NCBI GenBank assembly: GCA_003221695.1
Contig: QHSX01000063.1
Span: forward strand, 1-61,321
From: Candidatus Rokuibacteriota bacterium
GTDB lineage: Bacteria; Methylomirabilota; Methylomirabilia; Rokubacteriales; CSP1-6
Reading direction: 5' to 3'
Length of the DNA stretch: 61,321 bases
Shown here: positions 9,132 through 18,166 of the stretch, piece after piece
How positions within the stretch are numbered: position 1 is the first letter of the stretch
How the letters are laid out: each line of letters opens with the position of its first letter
Made by a program: the position numbers and the translations under genes
Notes under the pieces: model-generated
The model's input: the letters and a program-made list of their open reading frames with translations, nothing else
Database searches by the model: none
What the model was told of the DNA's origin: nothing

Positions 9132-10501
9132 CGGTCCAGCTCGCCGCCGATCATGTTCACCGAGCCGAACGTCGGGATGAGGTCCGCGACCATCCCGCCC
9201 TCGATCATCCGGTGGAGCGCCGCCATCGGCGGCAGGCACGGCGGCCGGCAGCGAACCCGGTACGGCCGGTCGCTGCCGTCGGACACGACATAGAAGCCGA
9301 GCTCGCCGTTCGCCCCCTCGACCGCGACGTACGCCTCGCCCTGCGGCGGCCGGATGCCGAAGCCCTCCATGATCAGCATGAAGTGGTTCATCAACCCCTC
9401 GATCGACCCGTACGTCGTCTCCTTCGGCGGCAGGACGACCCGCTTGTCGGCCGCGTTGACCCGATCGTGGGCGGGCCGCTCCGAGCCCTGGAGGTTGGGC
9501 GAGAGCGTGATCGGCACGAGGAGCAGCCCCTCCGTCTTGCCCTGCTTGCCCCGGTCCACGTACGCTGCGGGGTCGATCGGGCGCCCCGCGAAGTCCACGT
9601 TGATGGGGCCACCCGGAATCATCGCGAGCGCCTGCTCCACGATCCGCATCGACTGCTCCATCTCGGCCATGCGGACCAGGTACCGGGCGTAGTTGTCGCC
9701 GGCCTTCTGCGTCGGAATCTCGAACGCGAGCCGGTCGTACACGTCGTAGGGCTGTGCCCGCCGCACGTCGTAAGGGACGCCGACCGCGCGGAGCAGCGGG
9801 CCCGTGATCGCGTACGCGATCGTCTCCTCGCGGCTGAGGGCGCCCACGCCGATCATGCGATCCATGAAGATGCGGTTGCCCGTCAGGAGGCGGTGGACCT
9901 CGTCGAGGACCTCACGCGTCTCCTTGAAGGCCTTGGCCGCCCGCTCGGCGAAGCCGTCGGGCAGGTCCGCCTTGACACCGCCGACGCGCCCGTACGAGAT
10001 CGTGAGCCGCGCGCCCGTCACGTCCTCGACCAGCTCCCACAGGTACTCGCGCGCCTTGATCATGTAGAGGAAGACCGTGAACGCCCCGAGCTCCATCGCC
10101 GAGGCGCCGATGCACGTGAGGTGGTCGCAGACGCGCGAGATCTCCGCCATGATGACGCGGATGTACTTGCACCGCTCGCTGACGTCGATCCCCAGGAGCT
10201 TCTCCACCGCGGCGCAGTACCCGAAGTTGTTGATGAGGGGCGAGACGTAGTTGAGCCGGTCGGTGTACGGGATCGCGTTGTTGTAGCCGCCCTGCTCGCA
10301 GTCCTTCTCGAACGCGCGGTGGAGGTACCCGATCTCGACGTCGGCGCGGACGATGACCTCGCCGTCGAGCTCGGTCACGATCCGGATGATCCCGTGCATG
10401 GCCGGGTGCGCCGGCCCCACACCGACGTGCAGGCGCTGGCTCCCGCTGCCGGTGCCGCTCCCCTCGCCCAGCATGAATTCGCGTCGTGTCATCTCCGCCA
10501 T
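9128..10501 (-). CDS. nuoD: NADH-quinone oxidoreductase subunit D (cluster 1)
   Basis: 49-kDa homologue forming the quinone site with NuoB, 457 aa, derived from [NiFe]-hydrogenase large subunits. It contains HVGVGPAHPAMHGIIRI and a conserved carboxy-terminal region ending NMIGGELDR. The N-terminal extension of about 20 residues is Gly/Ser-rich. It starts 8 nt after nuoC. Confidence 0.95.
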   Translation of the reverse strand: MAEMTRREFMLGEGSGTGSGSQRLHVGVGPAHPAMHGIIRIVTELDGEVIVRADVEIGYLHRAFEKDCEQGGYNNAIPYTDRLNYVSPLINNFGYCAAVEKLLGIDVSERCKYIRVIMAEISRVCDHLTCIGASAMELGAFTVFLYMIKAREYLWELVEDVTGARLTISYGRVGGVKADLPDGFAERAAKAFKETREVLDEVHRLLTGNRIFMDRMIGVGALSREETIAYAITGPLLRAVGVPYDVRRAQPYDVYDRLAFEIPTQKAGDNYARYLVRMAEMEQSMRIVEQALAMIPGGPINVDFAGRPIDPAAYVDRGKQGKTEGLLLVPITLSPNLQGSERPAHDRVNAADKRVVLPPKETTYGSIEGLMNHFMLIMEGFGIRPPQGEAYVAVEGANGELGFYVVSDGSDRPYRVRCRPPCLPPMAALHRMIEGGMVADLIPTFGSVNMIGGELDR

Positions 10502-10509
10502 CGCCGTGT

Positions 10510-11028
10510 CTAGTTCGTCGGACCGATCAGCGGCTGCCGCCGGTCGATCGGATAGTCCTTCCGCAGCGGGTGGCCGACGAACTCCTCGTACATCAGCAGG
10601 CGCCGCGGGTCGGGGTGACCCGCGAAGCGCACACCGAACATGTCCCAGACCTCCCGCTCGAACCAGTCGGCGACCGGCCAGAGGTCGACGGCGGTCGGCA
10701 CCACGGCGTCGTCCTCGTCGACCCGCACTTTCACTCGCAGCCGGTGGTTGTGGGCGATCGAATAGAGGTGGTAGACGACCTCGAAGCGCGGGCCGTCCTC
10801 GCGTCCGGGATATTTCGAGTAATCCACCGCGGTGAGGTCCGTCAGCATCTCGAACGCGAGCGCGGGCTCGTCACGGCAGTGCGCGAGGACGCGCGGGAGC
10901 GCCTCACGGGTCACGACCGCCGTGTGGTCGCCGCGGAAGTCGTGTGTCTCGATGACGCCCGACCCGAACCGCGCCCGGAGCGCGGCGAGCATCGCCGCCC
11001 CGTCCATCAGCGTCGCACTCCCACTCAA
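10510..11028 (-). CDS. nuoC: NADH-quinone oxidoreductase subunit C (cluster 1)
   Basis: 30-kDa homologue, 172 aa, with the signature REVWDMFGVRFAGHPDPRRLL and the terminal HPLRKDYPI. The most economical start is TTG at 11028, which overlaps the nuoB stop as TTGA. An in-frame ATG seven codons later is the alternative. Confidence 0.93.
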   Translation of the reverse strand: MSGSATLMDGAAMLAALRARFGSGVIETHDFRGDHTAVVTREALPRVLAHCRDEPALAFEMLTDLTAVDYSKYPGREDGPRFEVVYHLYSIAHNHRLRVKVRVDEDDAVVPTAVDLWPVADWFEREVWDMFGVRFAGHPDPRRLLMYEEFVGHPLRKDYPIDRRQPLIGPTN

Positions 11029-11483
11029 TACCTCTGGGCCTGGGCGGCGATCCTATCCTGAAGCTTCATGAGCCCGTCGATGACGGACTCCGGGCGGGGC
11101 GGGCAGCCGGGGATGTAGACGTCCACGGGGATGATCGTGTCGATGCCCTGGACGGTCGCGTAGTTGTCGTAGAAGCCGCCCGTGCACGTGCAGACGCCGA
11201 ACGCGACGACCCACTTCGGCTCGGTCATCTGGTCGTAGACGCGCTTGAGCACGGGCGCCATCTTGTGGCTGATCGTCCCGACGACGAAGAGAACGTCCGC
11301 CTGCCGCGGCGAGAAGCGCGGCAGCCCCGCGCCGAACCGATCGATGTCGTAGTGCGAGCACGCCGTGGCCATGTACTCCATGCCGCAGCATGCCGTCACG
11401 AACGGGTACTGGAAGATCGAGTATTTCCGCGCCCAGCCGATGGCCTCGTCGAGCTTGGACGTAAAGAACGTGCCTAGTCCCAC
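11025..11483 (-). CDS. nuoB: NADH-quinone oxidoreductase subunit B (cluster 1)
   Basis: N2 [4Fe-4S] subunit, 152 aa. Ligands are seen in TACCGMEYMA, FGVCTCTGG and YIPGCPPRPE. The GTG start (VGLGTFFTSK) overlaps nuoA by 10 bp. The longer upstream reading is a shadow of nuoA. Confidence 0.94.
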   Translation of the reverse strand: MGLGTFFTSKLDEAIGWARKYSIFQYPFVTACCGMEYMATACSHYDIDRFGAGLPRFSPRQADVLFVVGTISHKMAPVLKRVYDQMTEPKWVVAFGVCTCTGGFYDNYATVQGIDTIIPVDVYIPGCPPRPESVIDGLMKLQDRIAAQAQRY

Positions 11484-11824
11484 TCGAGTCCTCCCTTGCG
11501 CCAGATATAGAGGAACCCGAGCATGAGGATCGCCAGGAACACCATCATCTCCACGAACCCGAACCATCCGAGCCTGCGATAGATCACGGCCCACGGCCAG
11601 ACGAACATGAGCTCGATGTCGATCAGGATGAAGAAGATGGCGATCGTGGAGAACTTGATCGCGAATCGGCCCTCCGACACGGCGATCGGGTCCTTGCCAC
11701 ACTCGAACGGCTCGGCCTTCACCGGCGTGAGCCGCCGCGGCGCGAGAAGCCTGGGGATACCGAGCAGCGCACCGGCGACGAGCGCCGCGAAGACGAACGT
11801 CATGAGCATCGAGACAGAGGTCAC
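11474..11824 (-). CDS. nuoA: NADH-quinone oxidoreductase subunit A (cluster 1)
   Basis: Three-helix membrane subunit, 116 aa, with the conserved PFECGKDPI loop and an acidic second helix (FFILIDIELMFVWPWA). The ATG at 11824 overlaps the lipA stop (ATGA), placing lipA at the head of the complex I operon. Confidence 0.95.
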   Translation of the reverse strand: MTSVSMLMTFVFAALVAGALLGIPRLLAPRRLTPVKAEPFECGKDPIAVSEGRFAIKFSTIAIFFILIDIELMFVWPWAVIYRRLGWFGFVEMMVFLAILMLGFLYIWRKGGLEWD

Positions 11825-12729
11825 GCGGTCGCTCCCGCGGCGTCCGCCTGGCGCTTGGCGTGGTACGAGCTGCGGACGAGCGGCCCCGCCTCGACGTGGG
11901 TGAACCCGAGCTCCCGCCCGATCGCCGCGAGCTCGGCGAACTCGTCGGGACGGTAGTAGCGCGCGACGGGCAGGTGCTGCGGCGACGGCCGAAGGTACTG
12001 GCCGAGCGTCAGGATCGACACCCCGACCGCGCGCAGATCGCGCAGGGTCGCGACCAGCTCATCCCGCTCTTCGCCGAGACCCAGGATGATCCCCGATTTG
12101 GTCGGAATCTCCGGCGCGACCGCGCGCGCGTGACGGAAGAGCCCGAGCGCGCGCGCGTAACGGCCGCCGTGCCGCGCGACCTTGTAGAGACGCTCCACCG
12201 TCTCGGTGTTGTGATTCAGGATGTCCGGCCGCGCGGCGAGGACCGTCTCGAGCGACGCGGCGCGGCCCTGAAAGTCGGGGATCAGGACCTCCACGCGGCA
12301 GCGCGGCGCGTGCCGACGCACCGCGCGGACCGTCGCCGCCCAGTGCGCGGCGCCGCCGTCCGCGAGGTCGTCACGGTTGACCGATGTGATCACGACGTAG
12401 TCGAGCCCGAGCTCGCCGACGGCGCGGCCGATCCGCTCGGGCTCCTCGCGGTCCTCCCAGACGGGCGTGCCGTGCGCGATCGCACAGTAGCCGCAGTTGC
12501 GGGTGCACACGTCCCCCAGGATCATGAACGTCGCGGTCGCGTCCTCCCAGCACTCGCCGATGTTGGGACAGCGCGCCTCTTCGCAGACCGAGTGGAGGTT
12601 CCACTCGCGCATCCGACTCTTGAGACGCATGTAGTTGGGGCCGCCGGGCGCGCGGACCTTGAGCCACGCCGGCTTAGGCCCCTCCGGGACGAGGCTCGAG
12701 GGCTGGACCACGGGAAGTGAGCGTGTCAT
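11821..12729 (-). CDS. lipA: Lipoyl synthase (radical SAM)
   Basis: Inserts two sulfurs into protein-bound octanoyl groups to make lipoyl, needed by PDH E2 encoded about 11 kb downstream on the same strand. At 302 aa it has the radical SAM motif CTRNCGYC and the auxiliary-cluster cysteines CEEARCPNIGEC. The C-terminal region (PLVRSSYHAKRQAD) includes the conserved RSSYHA serine. ATG at 12729 is chosen over an in-frame GTG two codons upstream. It is the first gene of a run ending with pdhC. Confidence 0.95.
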   Translation of the reverse strand: MTRSLPVVQPSSLVPEGPKPAWLKVRAPGGPNYMRLKSRMREWNLHSVCEEARCPNIGECWEDATATFMILGDVCTRNCGYCAIAHGTPVWEDREEPERIGRAVGELGLDYVVITSVNRDDLADGGAAHWAATVRAVRRHAPRCRVEVLIPDFQGRAASLETVLAARPDILNHNTETVERLYKVARHGGRYARALGLFRHARAVAPEIPTKSGIILGLGEERDELVATLRDLRAVGVSILTLGQYLRPSPQHLPVARYYRPDEFAELAAIGRELGFTHVEAGPLVRSSYHAKRQADAAGATA

Positions 12730-12888
12730 TAGCACTTATCCCCGTTCGCTCAAACCGAATCATTATGCCATACGGCGGGAACCCGACGTTCAGGGTACGG
12801 GCGGAGAACGAAGAGTCGGTCGCGGCGGAGCGTCAGGCGCGGAACCAGGGCGACCGGACGCGGGCGTGCGAGTCGCTGAGCCCCTTCC

Positions 12889-13380
12889 TCAGGCCGAGAT
12901 TCCCGGCGCCCACGCGCGTCCGAATCGGCCGAGCCAATCGTCGAGCTCGAGCGGTCTCCACCTGGCCCACATCCATTTGCGGGCGGTCACCAGCGTCCCT
13001 CTGCCGAACTCGGAGATGATCTCGAACTCGTCCATGAGCCGTCGGACGCCTGGCAGGCCCAGGCCGAGGCTCCCGGAGGTGGAGAACCCGTCCCGCATCG
13101 CCAGCGCGAGGTCGGGGATCCCGGGCCCGGTGTCGGCGGCCCTGACCTCGACCCCACGCTTGTAGCCGTCGTCGACCAGCCTCAGGATGATCTCGCCGCG
13201 CGCCGCGTGACTGACGATGTTTCGCGCCAGCTCCGAGATCGCGGTGGACACGAGGGCGAGATCGGTAGCGGGGAAGCCGCACCACCCCGCTAACTCGCGC
13301 CCGTTCTGGCGGGCCGCCACGATATCCGTGTCGGAATCGATGGACACCCGCGTCTCGCTCTCGATGAGCGCTGCCTTCAT
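12889..13380 (-). CDS. RsbT/anti-sigma-type GHKL ATPase
   Basis: Small HATPase_c protein, 163 aa, of the serine kinase/anti-sigma family (RsbT-like). Visible motifs are the N box ([12 protein letters not shown]), G1 box (DTGPGIPD) and G2 box ([17 protein letters not shown]). Such proteins phosphorylate STAS partners or sequester sigma factors. No STAS partner is adjacent. About 30 residues ([14 protein letters not shown] and on) extend beyond the usual RsbT length. The start at 13380 lies just downstream of a tRNA-Leu, and any longer reading would run through the tRNA. Confidence 0.85.
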   Translation of the reverse strand: MKAALIESETRVSIDSDTDIVAARQNGRELAGWCGFPATDLALVSTAISELARNIVSHAARGEIILRLVDDGYKRGVEVRAADTGPGIPDLALAMRDGFSTSGSLGLGLPGVRRLMDEFEIISEFGRGTLVTARKWMWARWRPLELDDWLGRFGRAWAPGISA

Positions 13381-13398
13381 GCGTCGGTCCTTTCCATG

Positions 13399-13483
<85 letters not shown>

Positions 13484-13507
13484 GCGCTGCGAGGCCGCAG
13501 TATACCG

Positions 13508-14368
13508 CTACCGCGCGCGGCTGACAAACCTCGCGGCGCTCTGTCTGAGGCGCGGGTCGAGCGCGTCACGGATCCCCTCGCCCAGGAGGTTGTACGAGAG
13601 CACGGTGAGGAGGATGGCGAGCCCCGGGTACACGGATAACCACCAGCCGATCTCGATCGCGTCCTTGCCTTCGTTGAGGATGTTGCCCCAGGTCGCGTGC
13701 GGAGGCTGGACGCCGAGCCCCAGGAACGACAGGCCCGACTCGGTGAGGATCGCGGCGGGAATGCCGAGCGTCATCGCCACGAGCACGGGCGCCATCGCGT
13801 TCGGCAGGATATGGCGCCAGACGATCCGGAAGCCGCTCGCGCCCACCGCCTGCGACCAGATGACGAACTCGCGCTCCTTGAGCGCCAGGAACTCCGCGCG
13901 GACGAGCCGCGCCACGCCCATCCACCCCGTGAGGCCGATCACCGCCATGATCGTCCAGATCGAGGGGCGCAGGAACGCGAGCACCGCGAGGAGGAGGAAG
14001 AAGCGCGGGAAGACGAGCATCAGATCCACGAGTCGCATGATCGCCCCATCCACCAGGCCGCCGTTGTAGCCCGCGAGGGAGCCGAGCACCACGCCGATCA
14101 GCGACGCGATCCCGACCGAGACGAACCCAACCGCGAGCGACACGCGCGCGCCGTAGAGCATGCGCGACAGGACGTCGCGCCCGAGCTGGTCGGTCCCGAG
14201 CGGGTGCGCGTTCGACGGCCCGTCGAGGATCTTCTGGATGTCGGGCCGGTTCGGGTTCCAGGGCGCGATGACGGGGGCCAGGAGCGCGAGGAGGACGAGG
14301 CAGACGACGACAACCCCGCCCACCAGCGCGAGGCGGTTCCGTCTGAGCGCGCGCCAGAACGCCCTCAG
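13508..14368 (-). CDS. oppC: ABC transporter permease, OppC/DppC type
   Basis: Second inner-membrane permease of an oligopeptide-type importer, about 286 aa, six transmembrane helices. It has a typical N-terminal first helix followed by the [19 protein letters not shown] signature and the EAA loop [20 protein letters not shown]. The start is uncertain: no ATG/GTG/TTG is available near the expected place, and CTG at 14368 overlapping the oppB stop (CTGA) is the best fit. The matching ATPase genes (D, F) are not in the window. Confidence 0.88.
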   Translation of the reverse strand: MRAFWRALRRNRLALVGGVVVVCLVLLALLAPVIAPWNPNRPDIQKILDGPSNAHPLGTDQLGRDVLSRMLYGARVSLAVGFVSVGIASLIGVVLGSLAGYNGGLVDGAIMRLVDLMLVFPRFFLLLAVLAFLRPSIWTIMAVIGLTGWMGVARLVRAEFLALKEREFVIWSQAVGASGFRIVWRHILPNAMAPVLVAMTLGIPAAILTESGLSFLGLGVQPPHATWGNILNEGKDAIEIGWWLSVYPGLAILLTVLSYNLLGEGIRDALDPRLRQSAARFVSRAR

Positions 14369-15360
14369 CGGCGTCCCCGGCGGGCGCCCACGCGGATCCG
14401 TGGATCGACGAAGCTGTAGGTGACGTCCGCGACGAGATTGGCCACGAGCGTGAGCGTCGAGACGATGACGAGGTTCCCCATGATCACCGGGTAGTCGCGC
14501 TCGAAGACCGCCTGCACCATGAGCTGCCCCATGCCGGGGATCGCGAAGATCGACTCGACGATGATGCTGCCGCCGATGAGTCCCGGCAGCGAGAGCCCGA
14601 GGATCGTGACGACCGGGAGCAGCGCGTTGCGAAGCGCGTGCTTGCCGATCACGATGGGCTCGGCCAGGCCCTTGGCCCGCGCCGACTGGATGTAGTCCTG
14701 GCGGACGACCTCGAGCATGGACTGGCGCATGTAGCGCGAGAAGCCGGCGAGCCCGCCGAACGTCGCGACCAGGATCGGCAGGACGAGGTGGCCGAGGAAG
14801 TCCCACTGCTGGCGCCAGAACGAGAGGTACTCCCAGTTGAGCGAGCGGAGCCCCGAGATCGGCAGCCAGCCAAGCTGCACCCCGAAGAGGATCATGAGGA
14901 GCAGGGCCAGCCAGAAGTCCGGCGTCGCGAAGCCCACGAAGACGAAGACCGTCGTCACCTTGTCGAAGAGGGAGTACTGGCGCGTGGCGGACAGGACGCC
15001 GATCGGCACCGCGAGGCCGACGATGACCAGCATCTCGATGATGTTGAGGAACAACGTCACCGGCAGCCGCTCACCGATCTTCTGGAGTACCGGCCGGGCG
15101 TCGGGCGAGAACGATTTGCCGAAGTCGAGCCGCACCAGGCGCGCGAGCCACCTGGCGTACTGGACGTGGAGCGGCTTGTCGAGGTCGTACGTTTCGCGCA
15201 GGAGCTGCCGGGCCTGGGCGTCGGACTGGATCGAGAGGTCGCCGGTCTGGACCTCGGCGGGCTCCCCGGGTGCCAAATGGATCACGACGAACGAGACAAA
15301 GGTGATGCCGAGCAAGAGCGGGAGGGCGAGGAGGAGCCGCCGCAGCGCGTACCCGAGCAT
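14365..15360 (-). CDS. oppB: ABC transporter permease, OppB/DppB type
   Basis: First permease of the importer, 331 aa. It begins MLGYALRRLLLALPLLLGIT with the usual HLAPGEPAE periplasmic segment, and has the EAA loop ARAKGLAEPIVIGKHALRNA. It follows oppA by 29 nt and overlaps oppC. Confidence 0.93.
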   Translation of the reverse strand: MLGYALRRLLLALPLLLGITFVSFVVIHLAPGEPAEVQTGDLSIQSDAQARQLLRETYDLDKPLHVQYARWLARLVRLDFGKSFSPDARPVLQKIGERLPVTLFLNIIEMLVIVGLAVPIGVLSATRQYSLFDKVTTVFVFVGFATPDFWLALLLMILFGVQLGWLPISGLRSLNWEYLSFWRQQWDFLGHLVLPILVATFGGLAGFSRYMRQSMLEVVRQDYIQSARAKGLAEPIVIGKHALRNALLPVVTILGLSLPGLIGGSIIVESIFAIPGMGQLMVQAVFERDYPVIMGNLVIVSTLTLVANLVADVTYSFVDPRIRVGARRGRR

Positions 15361-15389
15361 GGCGCGCTATTGTAGCGTAGCCGCCGACG

Positions 15390-17039
15390 TCACTCCGCGG
15401 TGTAGCGTTGGAGGTGCTTCGGGACGTACCACTTGTGGAAGTTGTAGAGGATCCCGTTCGGCGACGGGACGATCCCGCGCACGCGCGACGAGACGACCGG
15501 CAACGCGTCGCGGAAGTAGAGGAAGATGATCGGCTGGTCCTCGGCGAGGATCTCCTGGAGCCGGGTGTAGTACTGCTTCCGCTCCTCCTCCCGGCACGAC
15601 GTGCGTCCCCGCTCGAGCAGCGCGTCCACCTCGGGGTTCGCATACGAGATGTGATTGAGCTCGTCCGGGCCCGTCTTCGACGAGTGCCAGATCTCGTACT
15701 GGTCCGGATCCAGGCCGATGCCCCAGCCCATGACGATCGCCTCGAACCGCCGCTTCTTGATGTACTCCTTGAGGAACGACGCCCACTCGATCACGCGGAT
15801 GTCCACCTGGACGCCGAGCTCCTTGAGCGACGCCTGGACGATCTCGGCGACCTTCTTGCGCTCGTCGTTGCCCTGGTTGGTCAGGAGCTCGAAGGCGAAG
15901 GGCTGGTCGTGCCTGTTCACGAGCACGCCGTCGGCGTTCTTCTTCCAGCCGGCCTCCGCGAGCAGCGTTCGCGCCGTGTCCACGTCGTAGGGGTACGTCT
16001 TCACGTTCGGGTCGTACGCCCAGGTGCCGGGCTTGTAGGGGCCCGTCGCCGCACGTCCGAGGCCGAGCAGCACGCCGTCGATGATCTCGCGCTTGTTGAT
16101 GGCGTGGGCGAACGCCTGCCGGACCCGCCGGTCGGCGAACCTTTGATCTCGAAGGTTGAAGCCGACGTACGTGTACGCGTTCGCCGGGTACTCGTACTTG
16201 TGGTAGGCCTTCCGGAAGGCCGGGTATTCCGTCTGGCGCTTGAACTGCAGCGCGGTGAGGCCGGCCGAGTCCACGCCCTTCGCCTTCAACTCGAGGAAGA
16301 TCGTCGCCTGGCTCGGGATGATCCGATAGACGATGCGCGCAATGTACGGGGACCCATCGAAGTAATCGGGGTTCGCGACGAGCACGACCTTCTCCCCGGG
16401 CTTCCACTCCTTGAGCCGGTACGCGCCCGTGCCCACCGGGTTCGACCGGTTCTGCGGCGCCTCGCGGAGGCGACCCTCGCGGACGTAGGGCTCGAGCACG
16501 TGCTTGGGCAGCATCCAGACGCCCCAGCTCTGCAGCGCCTTCGCGTACGGCTGCTTGTAGCGGACGTGCAGCGTGTACGGGTCCACCGCCTCGACCGAGG
16601 CGACGGCCCGAAAGTCCTCGCGGTACGCGGTCGGCGTCTTCGGGTTGATCATCGTCTCGTACGTGAAGACGACGTCCGCCGCGGTGAACGGCGCGTCGTC
16701 GTGCCAGCGCACGTTACGTCGCAAATGCAACGTGAGGTCGAGACAGTCCTTGCTGAACCGCCACGACTCGGCGAGTTCGCCGATGAGGTTCAGGTCACGG
16801 TCGCGCGTCACGAGACCGCTGTAGAGCAGTGAGCCGACTTCGAACGAGGCACTGTCGCTGAGGACGTTCGGGATGAGGCCCGAGATGTTGCCGATGAGCG
16901 CCTCGATGAAGGTGTCGCCGTAGGCGGGCTTCTCGCTCGCGGGGGCGTGGTCGATGGCGCTGTCGGCCTCGCCCCCGCAGCCGGCGAGGCCCAGCGCCAG
17001 GATCAGCGCGAGCCGGGCGAGTGGAGCTCCGGGCGTCAC
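15390..17039 (-). CDS. oppA: Extracellular peptide-binding lipoprotein (SBP_bac_5)
   Basis: Substrate-binding component of the importer, 549 aa. A lipoprotein signal with lipobox LAGC places the mature cysteine near residue 21. The family-specific start of the mature domain is DTFIEALIGNISGLIPNVLSD, with WHDDAPFTAADVVFTYE later. It could carry peptides or other ligands such as nickel or opines. The GTG start lies 2 nt after the secG stop. Confidence 0.92.
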   Translation of the reverse strand: MTPGAPLARLALILALGLAGCGGEADSAIDHAPASEKPAYGDTFIEALIGNISGLIPNVLSDSASFEVGSLLYSGLVTRDRDLNLIGELAESWRFSKDCLDLTLHLRRNVRWHDDAPFTAADVVFTYETMINPKTPTAYREDFRAVASVEAVDPYTLHVRYKQPYAKALQSWGVWMLPKHVLEPYVREGRLREAPQNRSNPVGTGAYRLKEWKPGEKVVLVANPDYFDGSPYIARIVYRIIPSQATIFLELKAKGVDSAGLTALQFKRQTEYPAFRKAYHKYEYPANAYTYVGFNLRDQRFADRRVRQAFAHAINKREIIDGVLLGLGRAATGPYKPGTWAYDPNVKTYPYDVDTARTLLAEAGWKKNADGVLVNRHDQPFAFELLTNQGNDERKKVAEIVQASLKELGVQVDIRVIEWASFLKEYIKKRRFEAIVMGWGIGLDPDQYEIWHSSKTGPDELNHISYANPEVDALLERGRTSCREEERKQYYTRLQEILAEDQPIIFLYFRDALPVVSSRVRGIVPSPNGILYNFHKWYVPKHLQRYTAE

Positions 17040-17040
17040 G

Positions 17041-17382
17041 CTACCGCGGCGCTCCCGGGGACGCGGGAGCCGCCGGGGCGCCGGGCGTCGGCGTCCCCGC
17101 GGCCGGCGCGGCGGCCGGGGGCGGCGCAGCCTCGCGCACGACAGAGCCGCCGCGCTCGCCGCCCAGCAGGGCCAGGCTGAACGAGGTGATGGTGAACATC
17201 GCGGCGATCGCGGCCGTGATCTTGCCGAGCACCGTCGGCGTGCCCATCGAGCCGAAGACCGCCTGGCTCCCCGCGCCGCCGAACGCCGAGCCGATGTCGG
17301 CGCCCTTACCGGCCTGCAGGAGCACGATCCCGATGATCGCGAAGCACGAGATAACGTGAACGACGATCAGGACGAGGTGCAT
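17041..17382 (-). CDS. secG: Preprotein translocase subunit SecG
   Basis: Two-helix component of SecYEG, 113 aa. Residues 1-70 are the SecG domain (VLLQAGKGADIGSAFGGAGS loop between helices). The remaining 40 residues are an Ala/Pro-rich cytoplasmic tail. Its place directly after tpiA is a common arrangement. Confidence 0.92.
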   Translation of the reverse strand: MHLVLIVVHVISCFAIIGIVLLQAGKGADIGSAFGGAGSQAVFGSMGTPTVLGKITAAIAAMFTITSFSLALLGGERGGSVVREAAPPPAAAPAAGTPTPGAPAAPASPGAPR

Positions 17383-17386
17383 TCCG

Positions 17387-18166
17387 TCACTCCTTCGGCG
17401 CGGTACCGGCGCGCGCTGCCTTCCTCACGATCGCAACAAATCCCGGCGCGTTCAGGCTCGCGCCGCCGACCAACGCGCCGTCGATCTCGGGCTCGGCGAC
17501 AAGGGTATCGACGTTCTCGGGCTTGACGCTGCCGCCGTAGAGGATCCGGACCGACTGGGCGGCCTCTTTCGAGGCGAGCTCCGAGAGCAGGCCGCGGAGG
17601 TAGCCGTGGACCTCGCCGGCCTGGGTCGGCGTCGCGTTGACGCCCGTCCCGATGGCCCAGACCGGCTCGTAGGCGAGGACGACCTTCTCCATCTGCGCCG
17701 CCGTCACGCCGGCGAGCCCGGCGCGCAGCTGACCCTCGACCGTCGTGAAGGTGAATCCCTGGCGCCGCTCCTCCGCCGTCTCGCCGACGCAGAGGACCGG
17801 CGTGAGCCCGTGGGCCATGGCGGCGCGGAGCTTGAGATTGATGACCTCGTCGGACTCGCCGATCTCCTTGCGCCGTTCGGAGTGGCCGACGAGCACCCAA
17901 CGGCAGCCGAGGTCGGCGAGCATCGGCGCCGAGATCTCGCCGGTGTGGGCGCCCGCGGGCTCGTGGTGACACGTTTGCGCCCCGAGCTGGATCGGGCTGC
18001 CGGCGAGCACCTCGGCGACGGCGGCGAGGGCGGTGAAGGGCGGGCAGACGACGACCTGCACCCCGCGCGGGCGCCGGATCGCGTCGCGGATCGCGCCGGC
18101 GAGGACGCGCGCCTCCGCGACCGTCCCGTGCATCTTCCAGTTGCCGATGACGACGGGTGTCCTCAC
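17387..18166 (-). CDS. tpiA: Triose-phosphate isomerase
   Basis: Interconverts dihydroxyacetone phosphate and glyceraldehyde 3-phosphate in the cytoplasm. It is 259 aa, with catalytic K11 in GNWKM, the histidine in VGHSERR, the glutamate in AYEPVWAIGTG, and phosphate loop LYGGSVKPEN. The GTG start overlaps the pgk stop (GTGA). Confidence 0.96.
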   Translation of the reverse strand: MRTPVVIGNWKMHGTVAEARVLAGAIRDAIRRPRGVQVVVCPPFTALAAVAEVLAGSPIQLGAQTCHHEPAGAHTGEISAPMLADLGCRWVLVGHSERRKEIGESDEVINLKLRAAMAHGLTPVLCVGETAEERRQGFTFTTVEGQLRAGLAGVTAAQMEKVVLAYEPVWAIGTGVNATPTQAGEVHGYLRGLLSELASKEAAQSVRILYGGSVKPENVDTLVAEPEIDGALVGGASLNAPGFVAIVRKAARAGTAPKE

